Part shown: piece after piece, positions 43,892 through 53,661 of the stretch
Layout of the letters: each line of letters opens with the position of its first letter
How positions within the stretch are numbered: position 1 is the first letter of the stretch
NCBI GenBank assembly: GCA_033398695.1
Contig: JAWKAU010000233.1
Location: 117,001-181,000 of the forward strand
Source of the DNA: Orobanche coerulescens
Lineage: Eukaryota > Streptophyta > Magnoliopsida > Lamiales > Orobanchaceae
Reading direction: 5' to 3'
Length of the DNA stretch: 64,000 nt
The notes under the pieces: model-generated
Database searches by the model: none
Told to the model about the DNA's origin: nothing
Seen by the model: only the letters and a program-made list of their open reading frames with translations
Program-made: the position numbers and the translations under genes

Positions 43892-44051
43892 AAACCGCCG
43901 ATAATTGTAATACCCGAGATTTCTATGTAATTGGAACTTGTGATATTGTAATAATTGTACTTTTGTATGAGTACTATTCTCCGTATTTCATAGTCCGATG
44001 TTGTCGAGCGTTTAATTTCATGGTTGTGATTTAAAGATTGTAAATCTGCGC

Positions 44052-44350
44052 ATGTAGCGCACGCTATCGGATGTGTTTAGCGTGCGCTAACGTAGATTCA
44101 TAGCGCATGCTACAGAGGGTCATTAGCGCACGCTATGCATGGTCAATTTGATTGAGACATGCGGTAGGTGAGATCTGGCCGGGGGACCCCTGTCGGATCG
44201 TGTCGGATGTACCTGGACGGCTTTCGGGAAAAGCCGAGTCAACGCCTTAGCGCACACTACGGTATATGCGTAGCGCACGCTAAGTGCCGAGTACGCTTAG
44301 ATCATGGAGCCGTTAGCGCACGCTACAAACAGGGTCTAGCGCGCGCTAAT
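44052..44350. repeat. TAGCGCACGCTA palindrome array, upstream cluster (element H)
   Basis: Eight copies of TAGCG-N2-CGCTA and near variants occur in both orientations; each can fold as a 5-bp stem. The last copy, TAGCGCGCGCTA, ends about 15 bp before the TATA box. The same cluster in the other LTR is at about 56352-56650 with a few changed copies. Confidence 0.8.
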
Positions 44351-45036
44351 AGCCTTTTATTATAAATAGGACAGCATCCTATTCGTGATTTCAGTTCTCT
44401 CTACTCTCATTACCCGAATTCCTACACTTAGAACATAACTTCCTTCACCCCAAACACTTCATATCAACATCCTGATTCGTGATTGAAGATCGTATAACAT
44501 TGGAGATTGGTGTTCAAGCTTTTGGTGTCGGATTGCTTCATTTTCCTCCGTGTTCTTCACTACTTGAGGTAGGTGATTCTTCACCAATGTTAGTAATGTT
44601 CTTAAGGACGTCTGATCATGTTTAGATAGCCAGTTATTTCGTTTATGATCGGTCATCATGTTAGAAGGATATTTTCGACGTTTCGACACTTATTCATCGT
44701 ATGAACCTTTGAACCATCTTAATAGTATGAACTCCTAAGCGTTTTCAAATCGATTTATGATCAGTAATCGGAGATTACCTTGTTCGTATGTTTTACGTAA
44801 GGAATCATATGTTTTGGGACTTGGAATAATCGGAACTCAAAATATTTCTTGAAGATCGAAGATAAGATTATGATGTTGAGTTGATTATCCGTATATTTGT
44901 ACCTCATGATCATGGAACTTCCACAAAACCTTATTAGCATGACATGTTTGAGGATGACTTGTTGTATCGTCATAGAATTCATGAATTCACCACCTTTCGA
45001 CCCAGTTTTTCCGTTAGCAGTGTTCTGCCATGCAAG

Positions 45037-45235
45037 GGTAGCGCACGCTAACATATGTGAGTTAACGTGCGCTATCGGGGTTCAGTTAACGCACAGAACG
45101 TACGTAGCGTACGTTATGTATCAGCCGATTCGAACTGTCAGTTCGTAGCTAGCGCACGCTAGTCTTACACGATAGCGTACGCTAACAGGCCGGCTTAGCG
45201 CACGTTACGTAGAGTACGTAGCGCACGCTAAGCAG
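45037..45235. repeat. TAGCGCACGCTA palindrome array, downstream cluster (element H)
   Basis: About eight further copies or near copies (TAGCGCACGCTA, TTAACGTGCGCTA, TAGCGTACGCTA) lie roughly 700-870 bp after the TATA box, so they should be transcribed. The equivalent cluster in the 3' LTR is at about 57338-57530. Confidence 0.78.
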
Positions 45236-45597
45236 TCCAGGCAGATTGTTTATTTTGAGCTTTTCGGCCGTAGACCAAATTGTTAGGCCATCGTTCGGCT
45301 TGAGATGATTTGTATATCATTCCTTTGTTAAGGTCCGAGCTTGTTACGTTGATCGAAGGAGGCGGCCTTCGAGTGGGTCGAGATCATTGAAGTGTTTCGT
45401 CCTTGCCATTTTCGAGGCAAGTATCATTTGTCGAGTTCGATTTATCATGCTTGTGGTTTTGTTCATATTGTTGAATATGAGATGTATTTCTGATAATTCT
45501 CGTGATATTCGTTGTTGTTTGTTCGTATTGATGAACATATTAAAATGCATATGAGTATGCATAATTGATTGATTATGGTATAAATGATCCGAGGGGG

Positions 45598-45775
45598 TCA
45601 TGAGGATCTATGCTGAGGGCGCTGGATCGAATGTCCACCATGCGCTGGTCCGACGGGATCATCATGGGGATCTATGCTGAGGGCGCTGGATCGTTGGACG
45701 GGTTTTCCACCATGCGTTGGTCCGACGGGATCATCATGGGGATCTATGCTGAGGGCGCTGGATCGCTGGATTACC
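45598..45775. repeat. Minisatellite of about 70 bp in the LTR of element H
   Basis: The phrase ATCTATGCTGAGGGCGCTGG occurs three times, followed in each case by GATCG and in the first two by CCACCATGCG(C/T)TGGTCCG. The same 2.5 copies are in the 3' LTR at about 57898-58072. Confidence 0.8.
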
Positions 45776-46256
45776 TTGTATTTTGTTGATGGAATCGTGA
45801 GGATTCGCATCGTTGGATTCCGGTGGCGGAAGTCCGTTTTGCATGCTTTATGATGCATTGATGATTTATTGTTTGACGATACTTGTACTAGCATTGTTTT
45901 GCTAACCCCTTCGGGGGTGGACATTGTTTTGATGTTCAGGTAGCCGAGGAGCGGGGAGGCAACCACAGTACCGACAGGACGATGGAATGGCTCAGTGATG
46001 TGATTGATGTTATTGTTATTGTGATTTGTCTTCTTGGTTTGTTTAGTACTCGAGTACGTCTGTTTTAATAAAGTCAATTCGATATGGTTGTATAAGTTAA
46101 CTCATTTGATCGGTTGAATCAAATCTGTATTTGAACTTCAGTTGTCCGATTGTATTGTTTTTTTTTACACTTCTTCTAAAATTAGCCTTGTAAATCCTTA
46201 TCTAAAGGGTTTACGGCGCTGTAATTATTCCGAATATCTCGGGGTGTTACAGAATA

Positions 46257-46270
46257 TGGTATCAGAGCTA
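46257..46270 (+). promoter_or_regulatory. Element H primer binding site
   Basis: TGGTATCAGAGCTA, five bases after the LTR end, matches the initiator tRNA-Met 3' end over the first 12 bases. It is closer to the canonical site than the TGGTATCGGAGCC variant of the other lineage. Confidence 0.88.
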
Positions 46271-46328
46271 AGATTTATGGATATCTTGGCAGTAGGGTTA
46301 GTTGGGTCTGTTTACGTTATTGATTATT

Positions 46329-46792
46329 TTTTTTTTTGGGAAAAGTCAATTGCATAAATAAAATAAGAGTGGCCAAGAGAGGCTGGCCAATACCCGACAA
46401 CCATATGGAATGGTGCACCAAACAACGAACAAAGAGCAAAAGAAGGAAAACTAAGCCTACGAACAAATGGCTACCAAAGCTACAAAGCCTAGAAAGATAC
46501 AAACAAAAGTGGAACTACCAAGCTATCCTCCAAATACGACGAAGAGCCACAGTAGATAGAGAACGAGCTGGCCATCTATGAGAGATAATATCACGAACAA
46601 GACCTATCCCCTGGAAAGTAACCGAATGAGGATCTCGACGGCTCTGGCCAAACCTCCTCTCGTTCCTCTCCTGCCAAATCAAATAGACCAACGCAGCAAG
46701 AAGAATACGGTAAGCCACGTTGACCACGTGCTTACCTCTCCACCTTCTAGCAGCCCACAATACCCCTGAGCTCCACACAGAATGGGGCCAAC
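46329..46792 (-). mobile_element. 5'-truncated LINE tail (464 bp) in the leader of element H
   Basis: A perfect 16-bp target duplication, TACGTTATTGATTATT, lies at 46313-46328 and 46793-46808; a T-run next to the first copy is the poly(A) tail. The minus strand encodes VLWAARRWRGKHVVNVAYRI and VYLIWQERNERRF, the end of a LINE ORF2, then the same 3' untranslated region as 42155-42961. It is fragmentary and non-coding by itself. Confidence 0.92.
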
Positions 46793-46971
46793 TACGTTAT
46801 TGATTATTGGTCGTTTGTAACATCACTGCTGAGCCAGCATCGTCGTGTGGACTGTGGTTGTAAGTTTCCTAATCTCGGATACTACTGTTTTATTTAATTC
46901 ATGTCTTGTAAACATTGATGGATGTACTTTGAGAAAGTTTGTCCTGGATATTGAGTACTTATGTTTACAAT

Positions 46972-48169
46972 ATGTTGAGAGGAGGTCGTGGACGCGGACG
47001 CGGTCGTGGATGCGGACGTGGAAATGCGAGGCAAGAAGAGTCGGTATCTACTCCAGAGATAGCCGCTAGTCAAACGGATTCACATTCCGGGGGACAGCAG
47101 GGATCGGCAAATAATAATGCAGATCCTAACGTGCCGGGAGTGCTTCAGCAGGTGGTTGCCCAGATAAACCAGTTTGCTCAAGTTGTGGATCGCATGCAGA
47201 AAGCGATGGGACAGCAGAATAATGTGGATAATCGGGGAGATAAATGGCTTATCGAGGTGGTCAAATTGCATCCTCCGAAATTTGACGGTTCCGCTGAGAC
47301 GCTTTCGTGGGATCATTGGCTGAAGGAATTAGAGAAGATTTTTGCGGGGATAAATTGTCCCAACGATAGGAAGGTTCCGGTCGCCAAGATCTTTGACCGG
47401 GGAGGCTTTCGACTGGTGGGAGGCCATCCGACCGGAGGAGCACAATGTTGACTGGACGGAATTCAAATTGATGATGGAGGCGCAGTATTGTCCTCGCCCA
47501 GTTAGAGAAGCCCGAGTTCGGGAGTTCTTCTCACCACAACATTCGGAAGCATCTGTGACGGACGTGATTAAGACTTTTAATCACCAGCTGACTTATGTGC
47601 GCCATTTGGTCAGGACCGAGGCGGAGAAGATTTTTCATTTTGACATGCGAATGAAGCCAGAAATTCAGCAGTATATGTCCGGATTTGAATGTACCACCTT
47701 GCGACAAGATCGTGACAAGGCGTTGGCCTATGATATGAAGGAGGCAAGCAGAGAGAAAGCGACTAAGCAAAGAAACAAGGTGTCCTGCAACTTCACGGAG
47801 GATAAGAGTAGCGGACCTCGCAAGGGTCATCCTCTTTTCATTCATCCAGAGACTTCCGCATCCTTCTCGAGGTGGAAAGAAGTTCCGGCAAGACCGATCG
47901 CTTGCACGCAGAAAGAAGTGCTACAAGCTGTGGCAAGGCGGGGCATGTTCGACGTGATTGTTTCGCGCTGCTGTGACTGTTTCGAGTGTGGACAGAAGGA
48001 CATCGCGCAACATTTTGTGGGAATGCGACCCGATCTTTTGGTGCTCGCACTCGGCTCCACCGAAGGAGACGAGTGTGAACCAGACACAAGAAAGTGGATT
48101 TCAGCAGTTAACGCCGGGAAGAGAGAGGCATCCAAGGTCGGGTCCATTCCTCCACGCATTTCGAAATGA
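46972..48169 (+). pseudogene. Element H Gag (frameshifted)
   Basis: It starts MLRGGRGRGRGRGCGRGNAR, an Arg/Gly-rich N-terminus typical of Tekay-like gag, followed by QQVVAQINQFAQVVDRMQKA and LHPPKFDGSAETLSWDHWL. A one-base shift near 47395 changes the frame. The second part reads LTGEAFDWWEAIRPEEHNVD, then EFKLMMEAQYCPRPVREARV and FFSPQHSEASVTDVIKTFNH, the retrotransposon gag core. A zinc knuckle near 47980 (CFECGQKDIAQHF) is incomplete. It would have formed the particle shell. About 700 bp of leader with a LINE tail precede it and contain nothing else I can support. Confidence 0.8.
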
Positions 48170-48739
48170 GGAAATCGACGATCGAACACAATCGCTGCAT
48201 CGTGCACGATCTGCATCCTTTTGCAACCAGCTAGTGTCTTGTTCGACTGGAGCTACGCATTCTTTTATATCTTTGAACCGTGTTAATCGCTTGAAAATCT
48301 CGTGCTTGTATAATTGTGAACCTTATGTTGTGGGATTACCGAGGAGAGAAAATTGTGGGAACACTAGAAGCTAAGGATTTCCAAGATCTATAGAAGGAAG
48401 AGATTGGCGTCGAATCTTATTGTAGTTGACATCTACGGTGACGATTTAATTCTCGGAGATGATTGGCTCAACTGTTATGGAGTCATGGTCGAATTACCGA
48501 GAGAGTCATTTCCATCATTGCGATGACGGATTCGAACACTTATTCCGGGATGGAGACCGGAAGCTCGGGAAAATTGATCAAGGCAATGAAAGTCGTGGAA
48601 ATTATCAAGCAGGATGTCACGGACTTTGGTGCTATGCCATGAGGAAAGAGGAAGGAGTAGAGCTCACGTCTATTTCGATTGTGAATGAGTTCTCGATGTA
48701 TTTCTGACGAACTACTCCAGGTTACCTCCGCAGAGGGGA
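48170..48739 (+). pseudogene. Element H protease region
   Basis: The active-site stretch reads CSTGATHSFISLNRVNRL near 48235-48290; retrotransposon proteases have D-[TS]-G-A-T-H-S-F, so the catalytic Asp is replaced by Ser. Further on, VVDIYGDDLILGDDWLNCYG (48420-48480) matches the ILGMDWL flap/helix block in a shifted frame. A degenerate linker to RT follows to 48739. The domain is not functional. Confidence 0.68.
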
Positions 48740-50160
48740 GTGGAATTCACTATCGAATTAGAGCCTGGAGCAGCTCCTATTTCCAGAGCACCATACCGCA
48801 TGGCGCCAACCGAGATGTATGAACTCAAGAAGCAACTGGAGGAATTGTTACGGATGGGCTATATCCAACCTAGTGTTTCTCCTTGGGAGCGCCTGTTCTT
48901 TTTGTCCGAAAGAAAGACGGATCCCTCCGACTGTATTGATTACAGGAACTCAATAAGATGACAATCAAGAACAAGTATCCTATACCTCGGATCGATGACT
49001 TGTTTGATCAACTGCAAGGGGCAAGGGTATTCTCGAAGATTGACTTGCGATCGGGATACCACCAGTTGAGAATTAAGGAATCGGATATACCAAATCGCTT
49101 TCGTATCCTGCAGACGCATTATGAATTTGTAGTAATGCCATTTGGACTTACCAATGCTCCTGCGGTATTCATGCAATTGATGAATCGGGTATTCTTGGAA
49201 TACTTGGATAAATTTGTGGTCGTCTTCATTGACGACATCCTGATATATTCGAGGGACGCAGAGGAACATGCTGAACATTTACGTGTGGTTTTAAGCACCT
49301 TGAGGAAGGAACAGCTGTATGCAAAATTTTCAAAATGCGAGTTTTGGCTTAAGGAAGTAACTTTCCTTCGGCATGTGATATCAGCCGACGGAGTTCAGGT
49401 GGACCCGAAGAAAGTCGAAGCAATCTTAGATTGGGAAGCTCCTAAAAACGTGAAAGAGGTCCGAAGCTTCTTAGGACTTGCTGGATATTATCGCCGCTTT
49501 GTAGAAGGATTTTCCAAAATTGCTCGTCCGCTCACCCAGCTGTTGCAGAAAACTCAAAAATTCATGTGGAATGAGAAGTGCCAGGCTGGTTTTGACGAAC
49601 TTAATAGGAGACTGACGACAGCACCTATATTAGCGCTGCCAGAGGGAACTGATGGATTCATGGTATACAACGACGCTTCGAATCAGGGTTTGGGTTGTGT
49701 GTTGATACAGAAGGATAAAGTGATTGCTTATGCCTCTCGGCAATTGAAACCGTACGAGATTAATTACCCGACTCATGATCTGGAGCTAGCAGCTGTGGTC
49801 TTTGCCTTGAAAATTTGGCGACATTATTTGTACGGCACTCATTGTCAGATCTTTACAGATCATAAGAGCCTCAAGTACATCTTCAGTCAGAAAAAATTAA
49901 ACATGAGGCAGAGAAGGTGGCTGGAATTGATCAAGGATTACGACTTGGAGATTCTCTATCATCCGGGGAAAGCAAACGTAGTAGCTGATGCTTTGAGCCG
50001 TAAACCTGTTTCTCTTCGAGTGTTGGAAGCACTTACGTCCCAAACCAGTATTCAACGAGAACTGGTCCGCGAGGGGATTGAGGTATGGGCACCAGGAATC
50101 CAAGGGAAACTTTATGTGATGGAACTGACTTCATCACTAGTCGAGGAGATCAAGTCTAAA
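48740..50160 (+). pseudogene. Element H reverse transcriptase and RNase H
   Basis: RT opens [20 protein letters not shown], with a one-base shift near 48950. The long frame from 48958 then contains [57 protein letters not shown] (catalytic FIDD) and [19 protein letters not shown]. RNase H reads [20 protein letters not shown] (Asp in DAS), [19 protein letters not shown] and [17 protein letters not shown]. It stops at a TAA (50161-50163). Apart from the early shift the 401-codon frame is intact with all catalytic residues visible. Confidence 0.86.
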
Positions 50161-50163
50161 TAA

Positions 50164-50531
50164 CTGAACGATTCCCTGATCCTTCGATTATGTGACGAAG
50201 TAAAGAAAGGAAAAGCCCCAGGATTCGTGATACAAGATGATGGGGTTCTGAGATTTCAGAGTCGACTTTGCGTTCCCGAGGATGATGATTTGAGACGGAC
50301 AATTTTGAAGGAAGCTCATAGCGTGCCCTATTCTATTCACCCAGGCAGTAGTAAGATGTATAAAGATTTAAAGCAAAACTTCTGGTGGGGGAATATGAAG
50401 AAGGACGTAGCGGAGTACGTTTCGAAGTGTTTGACTTGTCAGCAGGTTAAGATTGAACATCAACGACCTGCCGGAATGTTAAAGCCGCTTCCGATCCCTG
50501 AATGGAAGTGGGAAGATATCTCGATGGATTT
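50164..50531 (+). pseudogene. Element H integrase zinc module (before insertion of F)
   Basis: [40 protein letters not shown] and CQQVKIEHQRPAGMLKPLPI form the H2C2 module with its ligands. It ends EWKWEDISMDF at the GATTT target site of F. The frame resumes at 55134. Confidence 0.85.
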
Positions 50532-51989
50532 TGATACGAATTACGTAAGTAAGTGTACGTAATGCGTATGAAATACAACGGAAGATTATTATGTTGGGAA
50601 AAGTATCAAAGTATCAACCAAAAGTACAAGGTGGTGACCGAAATTTATACGGTTTTCGGCCGTGAGGTAGTAGTGTATACGGATTTGGATGTGTTTTATC
50701 GAACTAGACCTATAACTCGATAAAAGTAATCTCTTCTCAAGACCTATTGAGAATTGATCAAGTTAAAATCTCGAGACGCGTCGAAACAATAACTAAAGTT
50801 TGTTGAACTCGTTCAACGTATATTTCAAAGAAATACAAGGTTTATTACTTTCCAGATTCTTACAAATACAATCAAGTACTACTATATATAGTAGTTTCCA
50901 ACTTTAAGAAAATACAACAAAACAAGAAAATGAAGCTTCCTAGCATGCTTCCATTTCGGCCGAAATATCTAAGGAGGAGATACCAAGCATCTTGGTTTTA
51001 TTAGGTGATTAAGACATGAAGAAATCTTTGATGAATCTTGGACTTGTGATGGTGATGGTGACATGAAGAAGATCTTCACTAAATATCATCCCTTATTCTT
51101 CAAATCGGCCGAACTCAACTTAGGTGATTAGGAGGATTTTGTGAAGATATGATATCAACCCCTTTGGAATTATTATGGTGACTAAGACATTATGGATAAT
51201 GACATGAAGGAAAGTTTTGAGGAAAGTCTTCTTCCAATCTTGTGCAACTCGGCCGAATCATGGAGGGATTGTGAGGATTATGTGGTGATATGGTATCAAG
51301 CCTTTTGGAATTACTAGGGTGATTATGACATGAAGGAAAATGACATGAAGGAGATATTTGATGAAAGTCTTCATCAAATCTTTATGCTAGGGCCGATTTT
51401 TATTATGGTGGGGAAGAGAAAATATCTTCATGCATCTTGACAAATCATGAGTCCCTTTCAAGCATGATATGGCCGAATTTCATGCTTTCGGACCGATTCC
51501 GTCGTCGAGTTTTACGTTACTCCGATTAACAACGTAACTCCAATCTGCGTATTCTTTTCTCCCAAGTATAATAATGCATGACCATGCGAATTTGTATCGT
51601 CGTGGATGTCGATTTTTATTGGAGCTTCTTCGATTTAGATATCGTATCAAGTCTTGAAACTAGAAGAGACAAAAATCTTCATGATCTTGGACCAAATATG
51701 ATGCTGTCGGTTTTGTCATTTCTGGGATCCAATGAGTCCGAATTTGGTCCTATGGTCTCATAAGATTTGTAGCTCTCTTTCTTAGCTTTCCATGGCCACT
51801 TGAATCACCTGAATCGGATTTCGGACGAGAAAGTTATGGACAAAATACTAAAATCACGAAGTCGTCGTGCGCGAGAATTGGTAATTTGTCCATGTATTTT
51901 GCATGAGGATTTTATGTATGCTGCGACTCAACCAAGCTTGGTCGGATAATCTTCTTTTTGTATTTGATGATGTTGACCGATTCGTATCA
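50532..51989 (-). repeat. Element F 3' LTR
   Basis: TGATACGAATTAC to GATTCGTATCA on the plus strand. Twin hairpins at 50696-50723 (arms with two wobble pairs) and 50734-50753 (perfect). Words like TCGGCCGAA occur near 50659, 50955, 51115 and 51250. No CCGTGTC array. A polypurine-tract complement follows at 51990. Confidence 0.9.
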
Positions 51990-52532
51990 TACCCTCTCTC
52001 TTTAAAGGGAATTGTCCTCAATTCCGAACTCCTTCGTCACCAAGATAATTGACTAAAGCCTCTAAGTATTTGATCTCGAAGATGTCCGCGGGCGTACATG
52101 GCCCAAAATCTTGAGACGATAGGTAGTGGGGCCCTCGAGAATCACCAACAAAATAACTATCATTATTAATAAAATAATAATAATTACTCGCCGTGTAATA
52201 CCGATATCATGACATGAGTGGATATCCGAAATGGGACCTTGCAGTTAACTCCACATCGGGTTCCTCCTCCGATTGGAAACACCGATTTCTTGGGTTCATC
52301 ATCAAAAATGGAAAACACAATTTATTACGGTGGGAACCATAGGATTTATTACGGATTCCTCTTCATCGATTGATTCCTCATCAAATGCTGGCGGTCCGTC
52401 ATAATCTAACCAACACTCCGATTCAATATAGCTGGGCTCCTCCAATAATGTCTCATCAAAAATTAATCCACTAGGCTCGTTTCTAATCGCAACAAAGTCA
52501 TACTACCCAATTTGCTCCGATAGGCGCTCGAC
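51990..52532 (-). other. Element F interior, degenerate acidic-domain region
   Basis: Next to the LTR the minus strand still matches the end of the acidic domain (KILGHVRP-type block, then ELRTIPFK over the polypurine tract), but from about 52220 to 52530 only scattered words of the D/E protein remain, with other sequence between. No frame is supported. Confidence 0.55.
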
Positions 52533-53135
52533 TCAACCATCGTCTTCTTTGTCATCAAAAAATGCCGCAGGTAATTCTGTCATATCAAAGTCGTCAGTGA
52601 CAAAGAGTTCATTTTCAATATTAGCCGTTTCAGAAAGCATAAGGCCGTGATCTTGTTTCGCGTTACTAAAATAATTTGGTCCGTTTTGGTCAATTTGGCC
52701 AACACAACCAACTGGCCCATGATCAAAGTAGCAAGATCTAGGTTCGTCGACTAGGGAGACACGGCTCAACTCATCTTCTTCGTTGAATTGCTCCGTTAAA
52801 AACTCTGTCTCGTCTACTTCATTGAAAATGGTGGTAGGGACATCGTCTTCGTCAAAAAAACTTACTGAAATTCTTCGATGAAAAAAAAATCTTTGATCAA
52901 AGGTTGGCGGCGGGGCGTCGAAGGATTGGTGGTGGGGGAACGAGTGGTGGTATGGTTTGAACCTTCGATTGAAATATTTTGTGAATTTTTGCCAATCTTT
53001 GATTTTTGGCTTACGTTGTTGTGAACGGATCGTTTCGATTTTGCCACCAGACGGCGGCGCTACCGCGAGGCGCCTTGCTACCAACAAACGCGCGGTTGAT
53101 CGGGCACTTGAAGTCCGAGTGCTCCTCACAAGCAC
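52533..53135 (-). pseudogene. Element F Gag C-terminus fused to acidic segment
   Basis: One open frame joins gag (SQQRKPKIKDWQKFTKYFNR) to FDQRFFFHRRISVSFFDEDD and VPTTIFNEVDETEF, LSRVSLVDEPRSCYFDHGPV, then a different acidic end (NELFVTDDFDMTELPAAFFD). It shows that gag and the acidic domain are one polyprotein in this family. The T-run at the joint has nine bases here, against ten in B and eleven in E. The N-terminal half of gag is in another frame (53182-53316). Confidence 0.7.
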
Positions 53136-53181
53136 GAAGCCAATCTATGCACGCATTTGGATTACTATCTCCGTGAAATTC

Positions 53182-53316
53182 CTAGATGTCATGGAATTTG
53201 GCCAAGAAATCAATATCGTTGGCATCGTCCCTGTGTCTTTCTTGCATACGTTGCTCCGGTAAGCCGTTTAGTGCGTCACGGAGTGTCATCAAGAAATCGA
53301 GCTCGGAGAAATCCAT
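53182..53316 (-). pseudogene. Element F Gag N-terminus
   Basis: It opens MDFSELDFLMTLRDALNGLP, matching B and E, and ends FLAKFHDI at a stop after a small deletion. The next 50 bases correspond to the SNPEACIDW region in another frame. It begins about 325 bp inside the 5' LTR end, further than in B and E because the leader contains extra sequence near 53340-53620. Confidence 0.75.
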
Positions 53317-53640
53317 AACAAGAATCAAGAGATAGTTCTTGACAAGAAATCGGACAGAAAATTTTCCCAAGAAATCCGTGAAGAATGAACCAAGAAGATG
53401 ATCAAAGAATCTGATCTCCACCGTTCAGACTGTAGTTCAATGAGTTGGCTTACCTTTTTCAAAATTTCGTGATGATCCAACGGTCGAATCCACGGGAAAC
53501 TTTGTTTTCTTCCGACTACGCTAATCTGCCAATGTTATGCGAAAATTCTTCTAACCGTGAAGAACAACCCAAGAAGGTGACTAAGTACTTCAAAAAAAAA
53601 AAAAATTCGGTGAATATAGTTGATCGCCCAAGGAGATGAC

Positions 53641-53657
53641 CTTGGGCTCCGATACCA
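53641..53657 (-). promoter_or_regulatory. Element F primer binding site
   Basis: Minus strand TGGTATCGGAGCCCAAG, four bases from the LTR; identical to the sites of B, E and G. Confidence 0.88.
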
Positions 53658-53661
53658 CTTA

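Larger units (their letters stand above)
38660..43905 (-). mobile_element. Element I: Ty3/gypsy chromovirus (Tekay/Del-like), 5' part beyond element H
   Basis: In minus orientation the visible part runs RNase H (43891 down), integrase zinc module, integrase core, chromodomain-like C-terminus, polypurine tract and 3' LTR. It is related to H (similar integrase with QLRNK at the C-terminus and 2.3-kb LTRs starting TGTAATACCCG) but clearly distinct. The left neighbour of the LTR, GCGGC (38655-38659), should be one copy of the target duplication; its partner would lie right of the window. RT, protease, gag and the 5' LTR are cut off by H. Confidence 0.86.
43906..46251 (+). repeat. Element H 5' LTR (2,346 bp)
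   Basis: It starts TGTAATACCCGAG and ends CTCGGGGTGTTACA. Two clusters of the palindromic 12-mer TAGCGCACGCTA lie at about 44052-44350, upstream of the TATA box (TATAAATAG, 44361-44369), and at about 45037-45235, downstream of it. A 70-bp minirepeat block is at 45598-45775, and a UUCG-type hairpin, ACCCCTTCGGGGGT, is at 45905-45918. Confidence 0.9.

Noticed and set aside
44052..45235. CRISPR-like appearance of regularly repeated 12-mers
   Set aside because: The repeats are palindromic, irregularly spaced, in both orientations and inside a plant LTR; no cas genes exist in this context.
46257..46270. tRNA-like match TGGTATCAGAGC (also at the other primer sites)
   Set aside because: It is the retrotransposon primer binding site, complementary to the tRNA 3' end; no cloverleaf surrounds it.
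51578..51763. A 61-codon open frame repeated at 54714-54899
   Set aside because: The repetition is only because both lie in the two LTRs of element F; there is no protein similarity.
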